Origin: Aquisalinus luteolus
GTDB taxonomy: Bacteria; Pseudomonadota; Alphaproteobacteria; Caulobacterales; Parvularculaceae
NCBI RefSeq assembly: GCF_009712425.2
Contig: NZ_VCJR02000001.1
Location: 741,001-805,000 of the forward strand
Reading direction: 5' to 3'
DNA length: 64,000 nt
The notes below the pieces were generated by a model. That model searched no databases and was not told where the DNA came from. It worked only from the letters and a program-made list of their open reading frames with translations. This document shows positions 40,074-49,276 of the stretch, in pieces. A program made the position numbers and the translations under genes. Each line of letters begins with the position of its first letter. Positions within the stretch are counted from its first letter, which is position 1.

Positions 40074-40147
40074 CGGGCACTGAAATCTCGCTGGCAGAAA
40101 ATGCTAGGCAATGATATCCTCAACCCGGGCGTGAAGGGGATATTACA

Positions 40148-41155
40148 ATGAAAACCAAACTTGAAATCGTGAACACGGTGACCGAAACCGTGAAGTTCGC
40201 CTTTTCCAACTTGCCGATGACCATCCGCCTGGGCTGGCTTGGCGTCGTCCTGATGTTCGTCATCTTCCTGGGCGGTATGGCCGTCACCTTCGGTGCGTCC
40301 GGCGGCATGGAATTCATCGAGTCGCTGGAAAACATGGAAAATGGCGACTTTGACCCGCGCTTCATCGGCACGATCCTCGGCTTTTATGCCGGGCTGTTCT
40401 TCTGGGGCTTGCTTGGTGTGCTGGCGATGGTGCCGTTCATCGTCGTGATGCACCAGATTGCCGCGGGCGCTATCGAACCGCCACGGGGAATTGCCTTCTT
40501 CCGGTTCGGCGGGCGCGAGATAAAATTCATCGTCGCCAACGTCATTCTGTTCGTCCTGTCCAGCGTGGTCTTCATGGTCACCCTGCTGCCCGGCTATCTT
40601 GCGCTGATCATCGGTGTGTTCAGCAATGTGCCGGTTGAGGCGTGGCAGGCGATCGGGTCAGACCCGGACATGTTCGAGCAGGCGATCGAGAACAATGTCG
40701 ATGGCGAGCAATCGGCCATGAGCGGATTGATCGTCGGGCTGGTCTTCCTTGTCGGGATCATTCTTTATGTCTGGTTCTCGCTGCGGGCGATCCTGTTCAC
40801 TACCGCCGCTGCGGTGGAAAACGAATTCGCACCGTTCAGCGCCTTTGGCCTGACCGGCGGCAATGTCTGGCGCATCCTGGCGGCGGTGCTCTTCTTCTTC
40901 GTCGTTATCCTGGCGCTGGAGATGCTGGTGGTCACGGTGATGTTCATCGGCGGCGGTATCGTCGGCGCGATGATGATCCCGCTTTTCATGCAGGGTGGCG
41001 CAGCCGCTGTCGCTGGCGGGGTGGTCGTCGGTGTCGTGATCATCGCGCTGTACGTGCTGATGATCGCGTTCTTCGCCGCGCTGGAGATCGGCTTCAAGGG
41101 CAAGATGTATCAAAGCCTGACGCGGGATGTGTCGGCGGAGCCTGTAGAAACCTGA
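40148..41155 (+). CDS. Tandem membrane protein family, copy 3
   Basis: 335 residues with about seven hydrophobic helices. Begins MKTKLEIVNTVTETVKFAFSNLPMTIRLGWLG. Shared elements: MHQIAAGAIEPPRGIAFFRFGGREIKFI, TTAAAVENEFAPFSAFGLTGGNVWRILAAVLF, and GFKGKMYQSLTRDVS at the C-terminus. It is the closest to copy 4, with which it shares a near-identical DNA stretch over the GLTGGNVWRILA segment. AGGGGATATTAC lies upstream of the ATG. Function unknown; no catalytic motif is apparent. Confidence 0.7.
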   Translation: MKTKLEIVNTVTETVKFAFSNLPMTIRLGWLGVVLMFVIFLGGMAVTFGASGGMEFIESLENMENGDFDPRFIGTILGFYAGLFFWGLLGVLAMVPFIVVMHQIAAGAIEPPRGIAFFRFGGREIKFIVANVILFVLSSVVFMVTLLPGYLALIIGVFSNVPVEAWQAIGSDPDMFEQAIENNVDGEQSAMSGLIVGLVFLVGIILYVWFSLRAILFTTAAAVENEFAPFSAFGLTGGNVWRILAAVLFFFVVILALEMLVVTVMFIGGGIVGAMMIPLFMQGGAAAVAGGVVVGVVIIALYVLMIAFFAALEIGFKGKMYQSLTRDVSAEPVET

Positions 41156-41174
41156 GTTCAATGACTGAGTATCA

Positions 41175-41206
41175 GACCGGTGCGGGCAATGAACCCGGCA
41201 CCGGTC
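41175..41206 (+). promoter_or_regulatory. Intercistronic hairpin between membrane paralogs 3 and 4
   Basis: GACCGGTGC (41175-41183) and GCACCGGTC (41198-41206) are perfect arms, extended inside by GGG/CCC with one bulge. No T run follows, so it is not an intrinsic terminator. It ends 19 bases before the ATG at 41226 and may stabilise or process the mRNA. Confidence 0.45.
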
Positions 41207-41225
41207 ATCAGTAAAGAGAGTATCC

Positions 41226-42242
41226 ATGAAGCCGAAACTGCAGGTTATCGAGAGCCTCACCGAAACGCTCAAATTCGTATTCACCAATATCCCGACGATC
41301 TTCCGGCTGAGCTGGGTCGGCATCCTGTTGTCCATGCTGGTCTTTGCCGGGTTGGGATATGCGATCTATGACAGTGTCGACTGGAGAAATTTCTCCGCGC
41401 TGGGCGAAGATGACAGCGGAGCAGAGGCGATGGCTGCCGTTGGTGACTTCTTCAGGGTTTATGGCGCTATAGTCGGTTGGTTCTTCCTGTCGTTTATCGT
41501 GTTGACGCCGTTCATGGTCGTGCTGAAGCAGGTGGCCGCGGGGACCGCGTCTGCACCGGTCGGTATCGGCTATTTCCGCTTCGGTGCAAGGGAATGGAAT
41601 TTCCTCGGCTCCCATATCGTCCTTCTTCTGCTGTCCATGGTGGTCTACCTCCTGCTGGCCCTCGTCGTTGGTGGCCTGTTCGTCGGTGTGATGATGGGTG
41701 GTGCGATGATCGATCTGTGGGGAAACATTTTCGCAGACCAGGCGGGGACAGGTTCACTTGATACGCCTTCCGCTGCGCAGATCGCCCTGATTGTATTGTT
41801 CTACATCACTGCGATCGTCCTGTTTTCGTGGTACTGCCTGCGCGCCAGCCTTTTCACGACAGCCGCCGCGATCGAGAACAGTGTGGCGCCCATGGGCTCG
41901 TTCGGCCTCACTGGCGGCAATGTCTGGCGCATTCTGGCGACCTTCATCCTCTATTCTCTTTTCCTGATGGCGGTGGAGATGGTGCTGCAATTCGTGTTCA
42001 TGTTCGTCTTCCTCGGCAGCAGCTTTTCCATGGTCGGGGAGTTGCAGGACGATACGATCCCTTGGGGCCTGTTCGCTGTGCTGGGCATCGCCGGTGGTGT
42101 GTTCATGATGGTTTACATGATGGTCCGCATGGCGCTGGACACGACGCTGACCGCGAAAATGTATCAGAGCCTGACGCGCACTGATGACGGGGATGACGAC
42201 CTGGTCGGCGGGCTGAGCAACGAGCCCCAGCCGCTGGCGTAG
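41226..42242 (+). CDS. Tandem membrane protein family, copy 4
   Basis: 338 residues with about seven hydrophobic helices. Begins MKPKLQVIESLTETLKFVFTNIPTIFRLSWVGILL. Shared elements: LKQVAAGTASAPVGIGYFRFGAREWNFLG, TTAAAIENSVAPMGSFGLTGGNVWRILATFILY, and LTAKMYQSLTRTDDGDDDL. The stop is 3 bases from the stop of the opposing dioxygenase gene, which ends the array. Function unknown. The conserved soluble loops (REWxF and FGLTGGNVWR) point to a common role rather than decay. Confidence 0.7.
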   Translation: MKPKLQVIESLTETLKFVFTNIPTIFRLSWVGILLSMLVFAGLGYAIYDSVDWRNFSALGEDDSGAEAMAAVGDFFRVYGAIVGWFFLSFIVLTPFMVVLKQVAAGTASAPVGIGYFRFGAREWNFLGSHIVLLLLSMVVYLLLALVVGGLFVGVMMGGAMIDLWGNIFADQAGTGSLDTPSAAQIALIVLFYITAIVLFSWYCLRASLFTTAAAIENSVAPMGSFGLTGGNVWRILATFILYSLFLMAVEMVLQFVFMFVFLGSSFSMVGELQDDTIPWGLFAVLGIAGGVFMMVYMMVRMALDTTLTAKMYQSLTRTDDGDDDLVGGLSNEPQPLA

Positions 42243-42245
42243 TTT

Positions 42246-43121
42246 CTAGCCTTCGGCCAGTACCCGTTTCGGGTGCATGCCGTTGACCATGCCCATGAAG
42301 GGCGGCATCACCGAATAGCCAAGCATGGTCTGCAGCTCTGGCGTCAGGGTGCGGACGATCTCCTTTGGCGTCGACAGGAAATAGTTCTCCTGCGTCCGAC
42401 ACCACGGCTCGCAATATTGCGCCGTCACTGCGAGGCGGGAGGCATCCGACCGGTTCTCGCCGCCGCCATGCCACAACGTGCCACCATAGAAGACGACGGA
42501 CCCCTTCGGCATCACCGCCTGGATGCGCTTGTCGTCATCCGTCGGCTGGCGGTCATCGCCCCATGTCTCGCTGCCCGGCACTATATTGGTCGCGCCGTTC
42601 TCTGCGGTGAAATCGTCGATGGCCCAGACCGTTGCCGCGCCCATTGGCGGGCGAGGGCGGGCCACCGGATAGAATGAATCGTCCGGGTGCAGATATTGGC
42701 CGGTTTCGCCGGGCAGGATGTTGATCACCTGCAGCTGCGAGAGCAGGTAATTGGGCCTGAACATGCGGTCGAGCAGGGCGAGGATGCGGGGATGGTCGAC
42801 CAGCCGGTCGCAGGCGCGCGTCTTGGTCAGCACCGAATAGAGCCGTTGGGTCGCCTTGCCCTCGAACTCGTTGCGCCCGGTATGGGAGAGCAGTGGCAGC
42901 AGCACCTGCTTGATGCGGTCGCATTCCGCCTCCGGGATCAGTCTTTCGAGGATGACATAGCCATCGCGCTGCAAGGCCTGCCAGTCCCGTTCGACATCGG
43001 CGGGATCGGCCTTGCGCTCGTAATTTTCCAGCTTGTGGGTACCGGTCAGGTCCTTTTGCAGGTCTTCATAGCCGATCACGTCCGGCTGGTGCTTTGCGGA
43101 TGGGGTGCTCTTGTCGGCCAT
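42246..43121 (-). CDS. Phytanoyl-CoA dioxygenase-family protein
   Basis: Fe(II)/2-oxoglutarate-dependent dioxygenase fold (PhyH, PF05721). The iron ligands are His and Asp in YLHPDDS and the distal His in LWHGGGENRS; the Arg/Ser after it (ASRLAVTAQY) should bind 2-oxoglutarate. 291 residues from ATG 43119-43121, which has GGGAGG upstream; an in-frame start at 43160 would add 13. The substrate is not evident. It is the only gene between the paralog array and purF, on the minus strand. Confidence 0.85.
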   Translation of the reverse strand: MADKSTPSAKHQPDVIGYEDLQKDLTGTHKLENYERKADPADVERDWQALQRDGYVILERLIPEAECDRIKQVLLPLLSHTGRNEFEGKATQRLYSVLTKTRACDRLVDHPRILALLDRMFRPNYLLSQLQVINILPGETGQYLHPDDSFYPVARPRPPMGAATVWAIDDFTAENGATNIVPGSETWGDDRQPTDDDKRIQAVMPKGSVVFYGGTLWHGGGENRSDASRLAVTAQYCEPWCRTQENYFLSTPKEIVRTLTPELQTMLGYSVMPPFMGMVNGMHPKRVLAEG

Positions 43122-43149
43122 ATCATCCTCCCTTTGGAAGGAATGATAA

Positions 43150-43180
43150 CGCCCCGCCATGACGGAGCAATGACGGGGCG
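43150..43180 (-). terminator. Possible terminator of purF
   Basis: CGCCCCG (43150-43156) and CGGGGCG (43174-43180) form a perfect 7-bp stem with a 17-base loop. On the minus strand it is followed by TTATCATTCC, a weak T-rich tail. It lies 29 bases after purF. Confidence 0.4.
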
Positions 43181-43208
43181 CAGTTGACTTGCAGTCTGTC
43201 TCTCCTGC

Positions 43209-44765
43209 CTAGCTCGACTCTGCGAGCAGGGAGAGCTGTTCGATCACCGCCTTGTTGTGGGCCTGTGCCTGATCGGTCAGCGGCGTTGGATAGTCGCCGG
43301 TGAAGCAGTGGTCCGTGAAGACCGGCGCCTCGTCGTCCCGCGCGCCCTTGCCGAAGGCCTTGTAGAGCCCATCGAGGCTGAGGAAGGCAAGGCTGTCGGC
43401 ACCAATCTTGGCGCACATTTCATCGACAGAATGGCTGGCGGCCATCAATTCTTCACGCGACGGCGTGTCGATGCCATAAAAGTCCGGGAAGACGATCGGC
43501 GGGCAGGCAATGCGGAAATGGACTTCCTTGGCCCCGGCCTCGCGCAGCATCCTGGTGATCTTGCGAGAGGTCGTGCCGCGCACCAGCGAGTCGTCCACCA
43601 GCACCACGCGCTTGCCCTTGACGACACCGAGATTGGCCGAGTGCTTGCGGGCAACGCCGGCCTCGCGGATCGCCTGGTCCGGCTGGATGAAGGTGCGGCC
43701 GGAATAGTGCGAGCGGATCAGCGCCATCTCGTAGGGGATGCCGGATTTCTGTGCAAAGCCGATGGCGGCAGGCACGCCGGAATCCGGTATCGGGGAGACG
43801 ATGTCCGCCTCGATCGGCGCTTCCTTGGCGAGCTTGCGGCCCAGCTTCTTGCGCATCTCATAGACGCTCTGGCCGTCGACGAAGGAGTTCGGGCGCGCGA
43901 AATAGATCAGCTCGAAAATGCACGGGCGCGGATGTTTCGGGGCCGGGAAGGCCTGGCGGGTCTCCACCGTGCCGTCCTCGTGACAGATGACGACTTCACC
44001 CGGATTGATCTCGCGCTCGAATTCCGCGCCGATCACGTCGAACGCGCAGGTCTCGGACGCCAGTACAGGTGCGCCGTCGACACGGCCGAGCACCAGCGGG
44101 CGAATGCCCTGCGGGTCGCGCACACCGATCATGGAATGCTGGGTCAGGATGCACAGTGCATAGGCGCCCTCGATCGAGGCAAGGCTGTCGATCACCTTGT
44201 CGACCATGGTGATGCCACGCGACAGCGCGGCAAGCTGCATGAAGACTTCGGAGTCAGTCGTGGTCTGGAAGATTGAGCCCTTGCGGATCAGCTCCTTGCG
44301 CAGGGTGCGGGCATTGGTCAGGTTGCCGTTATGGGCGATGCCGAGGCCGCCGCGATCAATGTCTGCATAAAGCGGCTGGATATTACGCACGACCGTGTCG
44401 CCGGTTGTCGAATAGCGCGTATGGCCGATCCCGGCATGGCCCTTCAGGCCGTCAAGCGTTGCGGTCTCGGTAAAGTTGTCTGAGACGAGGCCCAGATGGC
44501 GTTCGGAATAAAACTGGGCGCCGTCCCAGGTGATGATGCCAGCCGCTTCCTGGCCGCGGTGCTGCAGGGCGTGAAGCCCGAGCGCGATTTTCGCGGCGGC
44601 CTGGGGATGGCCGATAATGCCGAAGATGCCGCATTCTTCCTTCAGTTTCGGTCCGCCGCCATAAAGCTCTGCAAGGGCCGAAGACTGGCGCTTCACCTTG
44701 GCGTTTTCGCGTTTCAAAAAGGCGGCTGCCCAGCGATTTGGGCTCATGTCGGAATTGGCAGTCAC
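43209..44765 (-). CDS. purF: Amidophosphoribosyltransferase
   Basis: First enzyme of purine synthesis: glutamine + PRPP gives phosphoribosylamine. The nucleophile is Cys45 in EECGIFGI, after a 44-residue leader that must be removed if the enzyme is to be active, longer than the ten or so in well-known homologs. Glutaminase motifs GLHALQHRGQEAAGI and IAHNGNLTNA, and the PRTase loop KRVVLVDDSLVRGTTSRKI, are present. The start is GTG 44763-44765 with GGAG upstream; ATG 44747 has no ribosome site. The C-terminus keeps CFTGDYPT but the usual partner Cys three before it is Thr. Confidence 0.94.
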   Translation of the reverse strand: MTANSDMSPNRWAAAFLKRENAKVKRQSSALAELYGGGPKLKEECGIFGIIGHPQAAAKIALGLHALQHRGQEAAGIITWDGAQFYSERHLGLVSDNFTETATLDGLKGHAGIGHTRYSTTGDTVVRNIQPLYADIDRGGLGIAHNGNLTNARTLRKELIRKGSIFQTTTDSEVFMQLAALSRGITMVDKVIDSLASIEGAYALCILTQHSMIGVRDPQGIRPLVLGRVDGAPVLASETCAFDVIGAEFEREINPGEVVICHEDGTVETRQAFPAPKHPRPCIFELIYFARPNSFVDGQSVYEMRKKLGRKLAKEAPIEADIVSPIPDSGVPAAIGFAQKSGIPYEMALIRSHYSGRTFIQPDQAIREAGVARKHSANLGVVKGKRVVLVDDSLVRGTTSRKITRMLREAGAKEVHFRIACPPIVFPDFYGIDTPSREELMAASHSVDEMCAKIGADSLAFLSLDGLYKAFGKGARDDEAPVFTDHCFTGDYPTPLTDQAQAHNKAVIEQLSLLAESS

Positions 44766-44786
44766 AGGATTGGCTCCGTAAATACT

Positions 44787-45311
44787 CTAGATAAACCTGT
44801 CAGGGGCACTCGATGCCGCCATGTCACTCGTGTCAGCGGTGGTCGTCACCGTCTCTAGTCCCATGCTCTCAAGCAGGTCTGCAGCACCCGCCGCAAGACC
44901 CAGTGTAAGTGCATCGGTGATCGCCGGCGGCATCCGGTCGTCCTCGAAATAGTAATCGAGGGCGAGAAACAAAAGGCCGACGACGATATAGCCACGTAAA
45001 AAGCCGAAGATCACGCCGAGCACCCGGTCGATACGTCCGGGCTTTTCTGCAATGAATCGGCTTACCAGACTGTTTAGAACAATCAGGGAAACGATAAAGA
45101 TGACGGCAAAAACGACCAGGAAGAGGATGATCGCCGTCATCGTGGAGCCGGAAGCAAAAAGCTCCCCCAGAGGAGGAGCCAGATAGTAGGCAGCGATGAC
45201 CCCGGCCGCGAGGGCGACGAGGGTGGTAATTTCACGGGAAAAGCCGCGGAATGCCGCGAAAAGAACGGACAGCCCTAAGATACCCAAAACAATAAGGTCA
45301 AACCAGGTCAT
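44787..45311 (-). CDS. cvpA: CvpA family protein
   Basis: Inner-membrane protein of about four helices (residues about 4-25, 28-45, 62-85, 105-125). The start MTWFDLIVLGILGLSVLFAAFRGFSREI and the FGFLRGYIVVGLLFL segment with the GRIDRVLGVIFG motif are typical of CvpA. The C-terminal 30 residues are polar. CvpA is needed for colicin V production in E. coli and for envelope homeostasis elsewhere; its molecular role is not clear. The radA-cvpA-purF order is conserved in many proteobacteria. Confidence 0.92.
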   Translation of the reverse strand: MTWFDLIVLGILGLSVLFAAFRGFSREITTLVALAAGVIAAYYLAPPLGELFASGSTMTAIILFLVVFAVIFIVSLIVLNSLVSRFIAEKPGRIDRVLGVIFGFLRGYIVVGLLFLALDYYFEDDRMPPAITDALTLGLAAGAADLLESMGLETVTTTADTSDMAASSAPDRFI

Positions 45312-45415
45312 CAGCGCACGCCTTCACCGTTCCTGTTACCTTCCCCGACCCTTCCTTAACGCGATTGCACGTCGTGCGCCATGGCAATTTCGCAAAAGGT
45401 TCATCTAATTTCGGA

Positions 45416-46777
<1,362 letters not shown>

Positions 46778-46855
46778 GGGATGGTCTCTAGGTGGAAGTT
46801 CCTGTTTTGTCCACTCTAGAGTTGCGGGGCCGATTCGCCAAACAGGATCGGCTCG

Positions 46856-49114
46856 TCAGAGGCGCTGCTCGGCGATGGCGACAGTGAAGTCGCCGTCATG
46901 GATCGGCGTCATCCAGTCGGGCCGGGCCTCGTCCATATATGCGCTGCCTTCGGGAAGGCCGTTATACCAGTTGGTTACGACCCAGTCGGTCTGCGCTGTG
47001 GCGGCAAGCTCGACCCAGACGCGACCGCAGACGGCCTGACAGACGAATACGTGATAGCCGTCAATAGCCTTGTCGTCGGGGAGGAATTCCGTGCGCACGC
47101 CATTGACCCTGACTGCGACAGGCTGCGCCTCGACCGGGATGAGGAGCCGCGTGAACCATGGTCGGTTGAGATCCTCTGAACCATCGACAGAGAGGACGAG
47201 GGTGCGGCCGTTATCTGCGGTGCGCTCCTCGACGGTCAGGGACGGGGCGGGCGGCGGCGTGGTGCCTTCCGCTTCGGCGACATAGGCACTGGCGAACAGC
47301 GCGTCGACGTAAGGGCCGGGCTCGGCGGAGAAATCTGCGCTCCGGGCTAATTCGTCGGGCAGGGGGGTGTCGGAGCGGATGCGCCATTGCGAGGTGCCGT
47401 CACGATAGTCCGTGGCATGAATGATATTCTGCCCCTTCGGCATCATTGGTGTATAGCTCGGCTGCAGGCCGAGGACGACAGCAGCGATCAGCACAAGGAC
47501 GACGGCCCCGCCGCTGATGAGCAGACCCTGCTTGCGGATGATGGCGAGCGGCACCAGCGTCGCGGCGGCGAGCGCTAACGGCACGGTCATGGCGACGTGC
47601 ATCTCGCCGGTCAGGGCTGCGATGTTTGAGACTGCGACCGGCGCGATGAAGGCCACGAAGAGTAGGCCCGCCAGGCCTGTGCTGATCCACTTCGTTTCCG
47701 TGCGGTCTAGGAAAGCACCGATGAGAAGGATCATGCCAGCGGCGAGCGCCGGAAGCAGCAGCAGGACGGACGCGCCGGGCAGGGTAAAGGCAATGACGCA
47801 GGCAATGGCAGCGATCATCAGCCATGGAGCGAAGAGGGAGAGCTTTTCACCGGCAAAGCGAGCGAGGCTAGCTCCCGTGATGGCGATCGATGCCCAGACA
47901 GCAATGACAAGTCCGGCGATCAAGATCGTAGGCGTCGCCCAGCCCGGTGAGGGCGTCATCAGGCCGGCAAGCGAATAGATGGCGAAACCGCCAGCAGCAG
48001 CGAGGAGTGCACAGAGCGGCAGGACGAAAACGCTCGCCACGATCTTCAGCGGCTGCATCGGCTCGCCGCGACTGGAGATGAACGCGGCGACAGCGATCAG
48101 CGCCAGCGCCAGCAAGCCGAGCGGCAAGGCCCAGCCCTGCGGCGCGTAGAAAAATCCGTACGACCACAGATCGCTGTAGATCGCGTTTTCTTCGGGCATG
48201 TCGGTCAGGTCCGCCGCGATCATCGCGCGGGTCATGGCCAGCATGTTCTCACCCTGATGCTGAACGCTGTCCGGGCTGAGGTTTTCGATATTGTCGAGAT
48301 GGGTGTGATAGTGTGGCAGGCGGTCGAGAAAGGCAAAATTGGCCCCGGCAATACCCTTGCCCTTGACCATGGTCAGGTCGGTATCGTTCGGCAGCATCTC
48401 GTAAATGGTCTGGGTCAGTGAACTGGCCGAGGGGCGTTTTGCGTGAGCCGCATATTCCTTCACCATCCACGCACCGCCGGGCGTCGTCTCGAACAGGAAG
48501 CTGGGCCCCTGATTGCCCCGCGCCTCGACATTGATGACGGCGCCGATCCCCTCGATCAGACCCTGCTCTTCGAAGAAGGCCTTGGCACCGAGCAGGCCTT
48601 CCTCCTCGCCATCGGTGATCAGCGCCATGACCGGGCGGCCACTCGGACCTTCGGCTTTCAGGATGCGGGCGATCTCCATGATGATCGCGACACCGTGCGA
48701 GTCGTCCGCCGCGCCGGGGCCGGTGGGTACCGAGTCATGATGCGCCATCAGGACGACGGCGGGCCCCTCGCCATTGATGACGGGGGCGAGGATGTTGTTC
48801 ACGCTCGTGCAGCTTACGTAGGACCAGCTCTCTGATTGCCTGCAGGTCGTCTGGGTTATGGTCTCAGACTGCAGGCCCAAGTCGGCGAAGGCTTCGGCGA
48901 TCCGTTGCTGGCCGGCCTTGTTGGCTGGTGTGCCGACAGGGCGGGCGCTGCCATCGCCGATGAGGACTTCAAGCTGTTCCAGCGCTCGTTCTGCCGAGAA
49001 CCGGTCTGCGGGAGCATCGAGGGGCAGGGCGCGGGGTGGCTGGACGAGCCAGACAGAGAGCAGAACCGTTATGGCCAGTATGGCCAGCAGTGCGAGCGGT
49101 CGGTTAAATGACAT
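46856..49114 (-). CDS. M28 zinc aminopeptidase with a multi-spanning membrane region
   Basis: A 752-residue protein. Residues 5-25 are an N-terminal membrane anchor. An M28 (Fxna/ERMP1-like) peptidase follows, with zinc ligands in MAHHDSV, GAADDSHG, DGEEEGL, NVEARGNQG and HYHTHLDN. After residue about 330 come eight to nine transmembrane helices and then a soluble C-terminal domain of 200 residues rich in beta strands. The layout resembles the eukaryotic ER metallopeptidase 1 family. The start at 49112-49114 has GGGGAAC upstream; longer frames begin at 49138 or 49183. Substrate unknown. Confidence 0.85.
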   Translation of the reverse strand: MSFNRPLALLAILAITVLLSVWLVQPPRALPLDAPADRFSAERALEQLEVLIGDGSARPVGTPANKAGQQRIAEAFADLGLQSETITQTTCRQSESWSYVSCTSVNNILAPVINGEGPAVVLMAHHDSVPTGPGAADDSHGVAIIMEIARILKAEGPSGRPVMALITDGEEEGLLGAKAFFEEQGLIEGIGAVINVEARGNQGPSFLFETTPGGAWMVKEYAAHAKRPSASSLTQTIYEMLPNDTDLTMVKGKGIAGANFAFLDRLPHYHTHLDNIENLSPDSVQHQGENMLAMTRAMIAADLTDMPEENAIYSDLWSYGFFYAPQGWALPLGLLALALIAVAAFISSRGEPMQPLKIVASVFVLPLCALLAAAGGFAIYSLAGLMTPSPGWATPTILIAGLVIAVWASIAITGASLARFAGEKLSLFAPWLMIAAIACVIAFTLPGASVLLLLPALAAGMILLIGAFLDRTETKWISTGLAGLLFVAFIAPVAVSNIAALTGEMHVAMTVPLALAAATLVPLAIIRKQGLLISGGAVVLVLIAAVVLGLQPSYTPMMPKGQNIIHATDYRDGTSQWRIRSDTPLPDELARSADFSAEPGPYVDALFASAYVAEAEGTTPPPAPSLTVEERTADNGRTLVLSVDGSEDLNRPWFTRLLIPVEAQPVAVRVNGVRTEFLPDDKAIDGYHVFVCQAVCGRVWVELAATAQTDWVVTNWYNGLPEGSAYMDEARPDWMTPIHDGDFTVAIAEQRL

Positions 49115-49276
49115 TGAGTTCCCCACGGTTCTTCCCATGGCGAGCCTAGCCCGCGCCGTCCCGAAAAGCGACCCATATGCCACACCCCCGGCACACCGTG
49201 CGCCGCCTGACTTTCCTTTTGCGGAAATCGCCGTAACTATGCTCGGGTCAGTTATGGGGAAACAGGAGCGTATCCG

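Noticed and set aside
43209..43280. Iron-sulfur cluster in PurF
   Set aside because: Only some of the Bacillus-type ligand Cys are in place, so I cannot claim a cluster.
46778..46855. Terminator of the M28 gene on the minus strand
   Set aside because: A GCCGAT/ATCGGC stem is present but there is no T run, so I cannot support a terminator.
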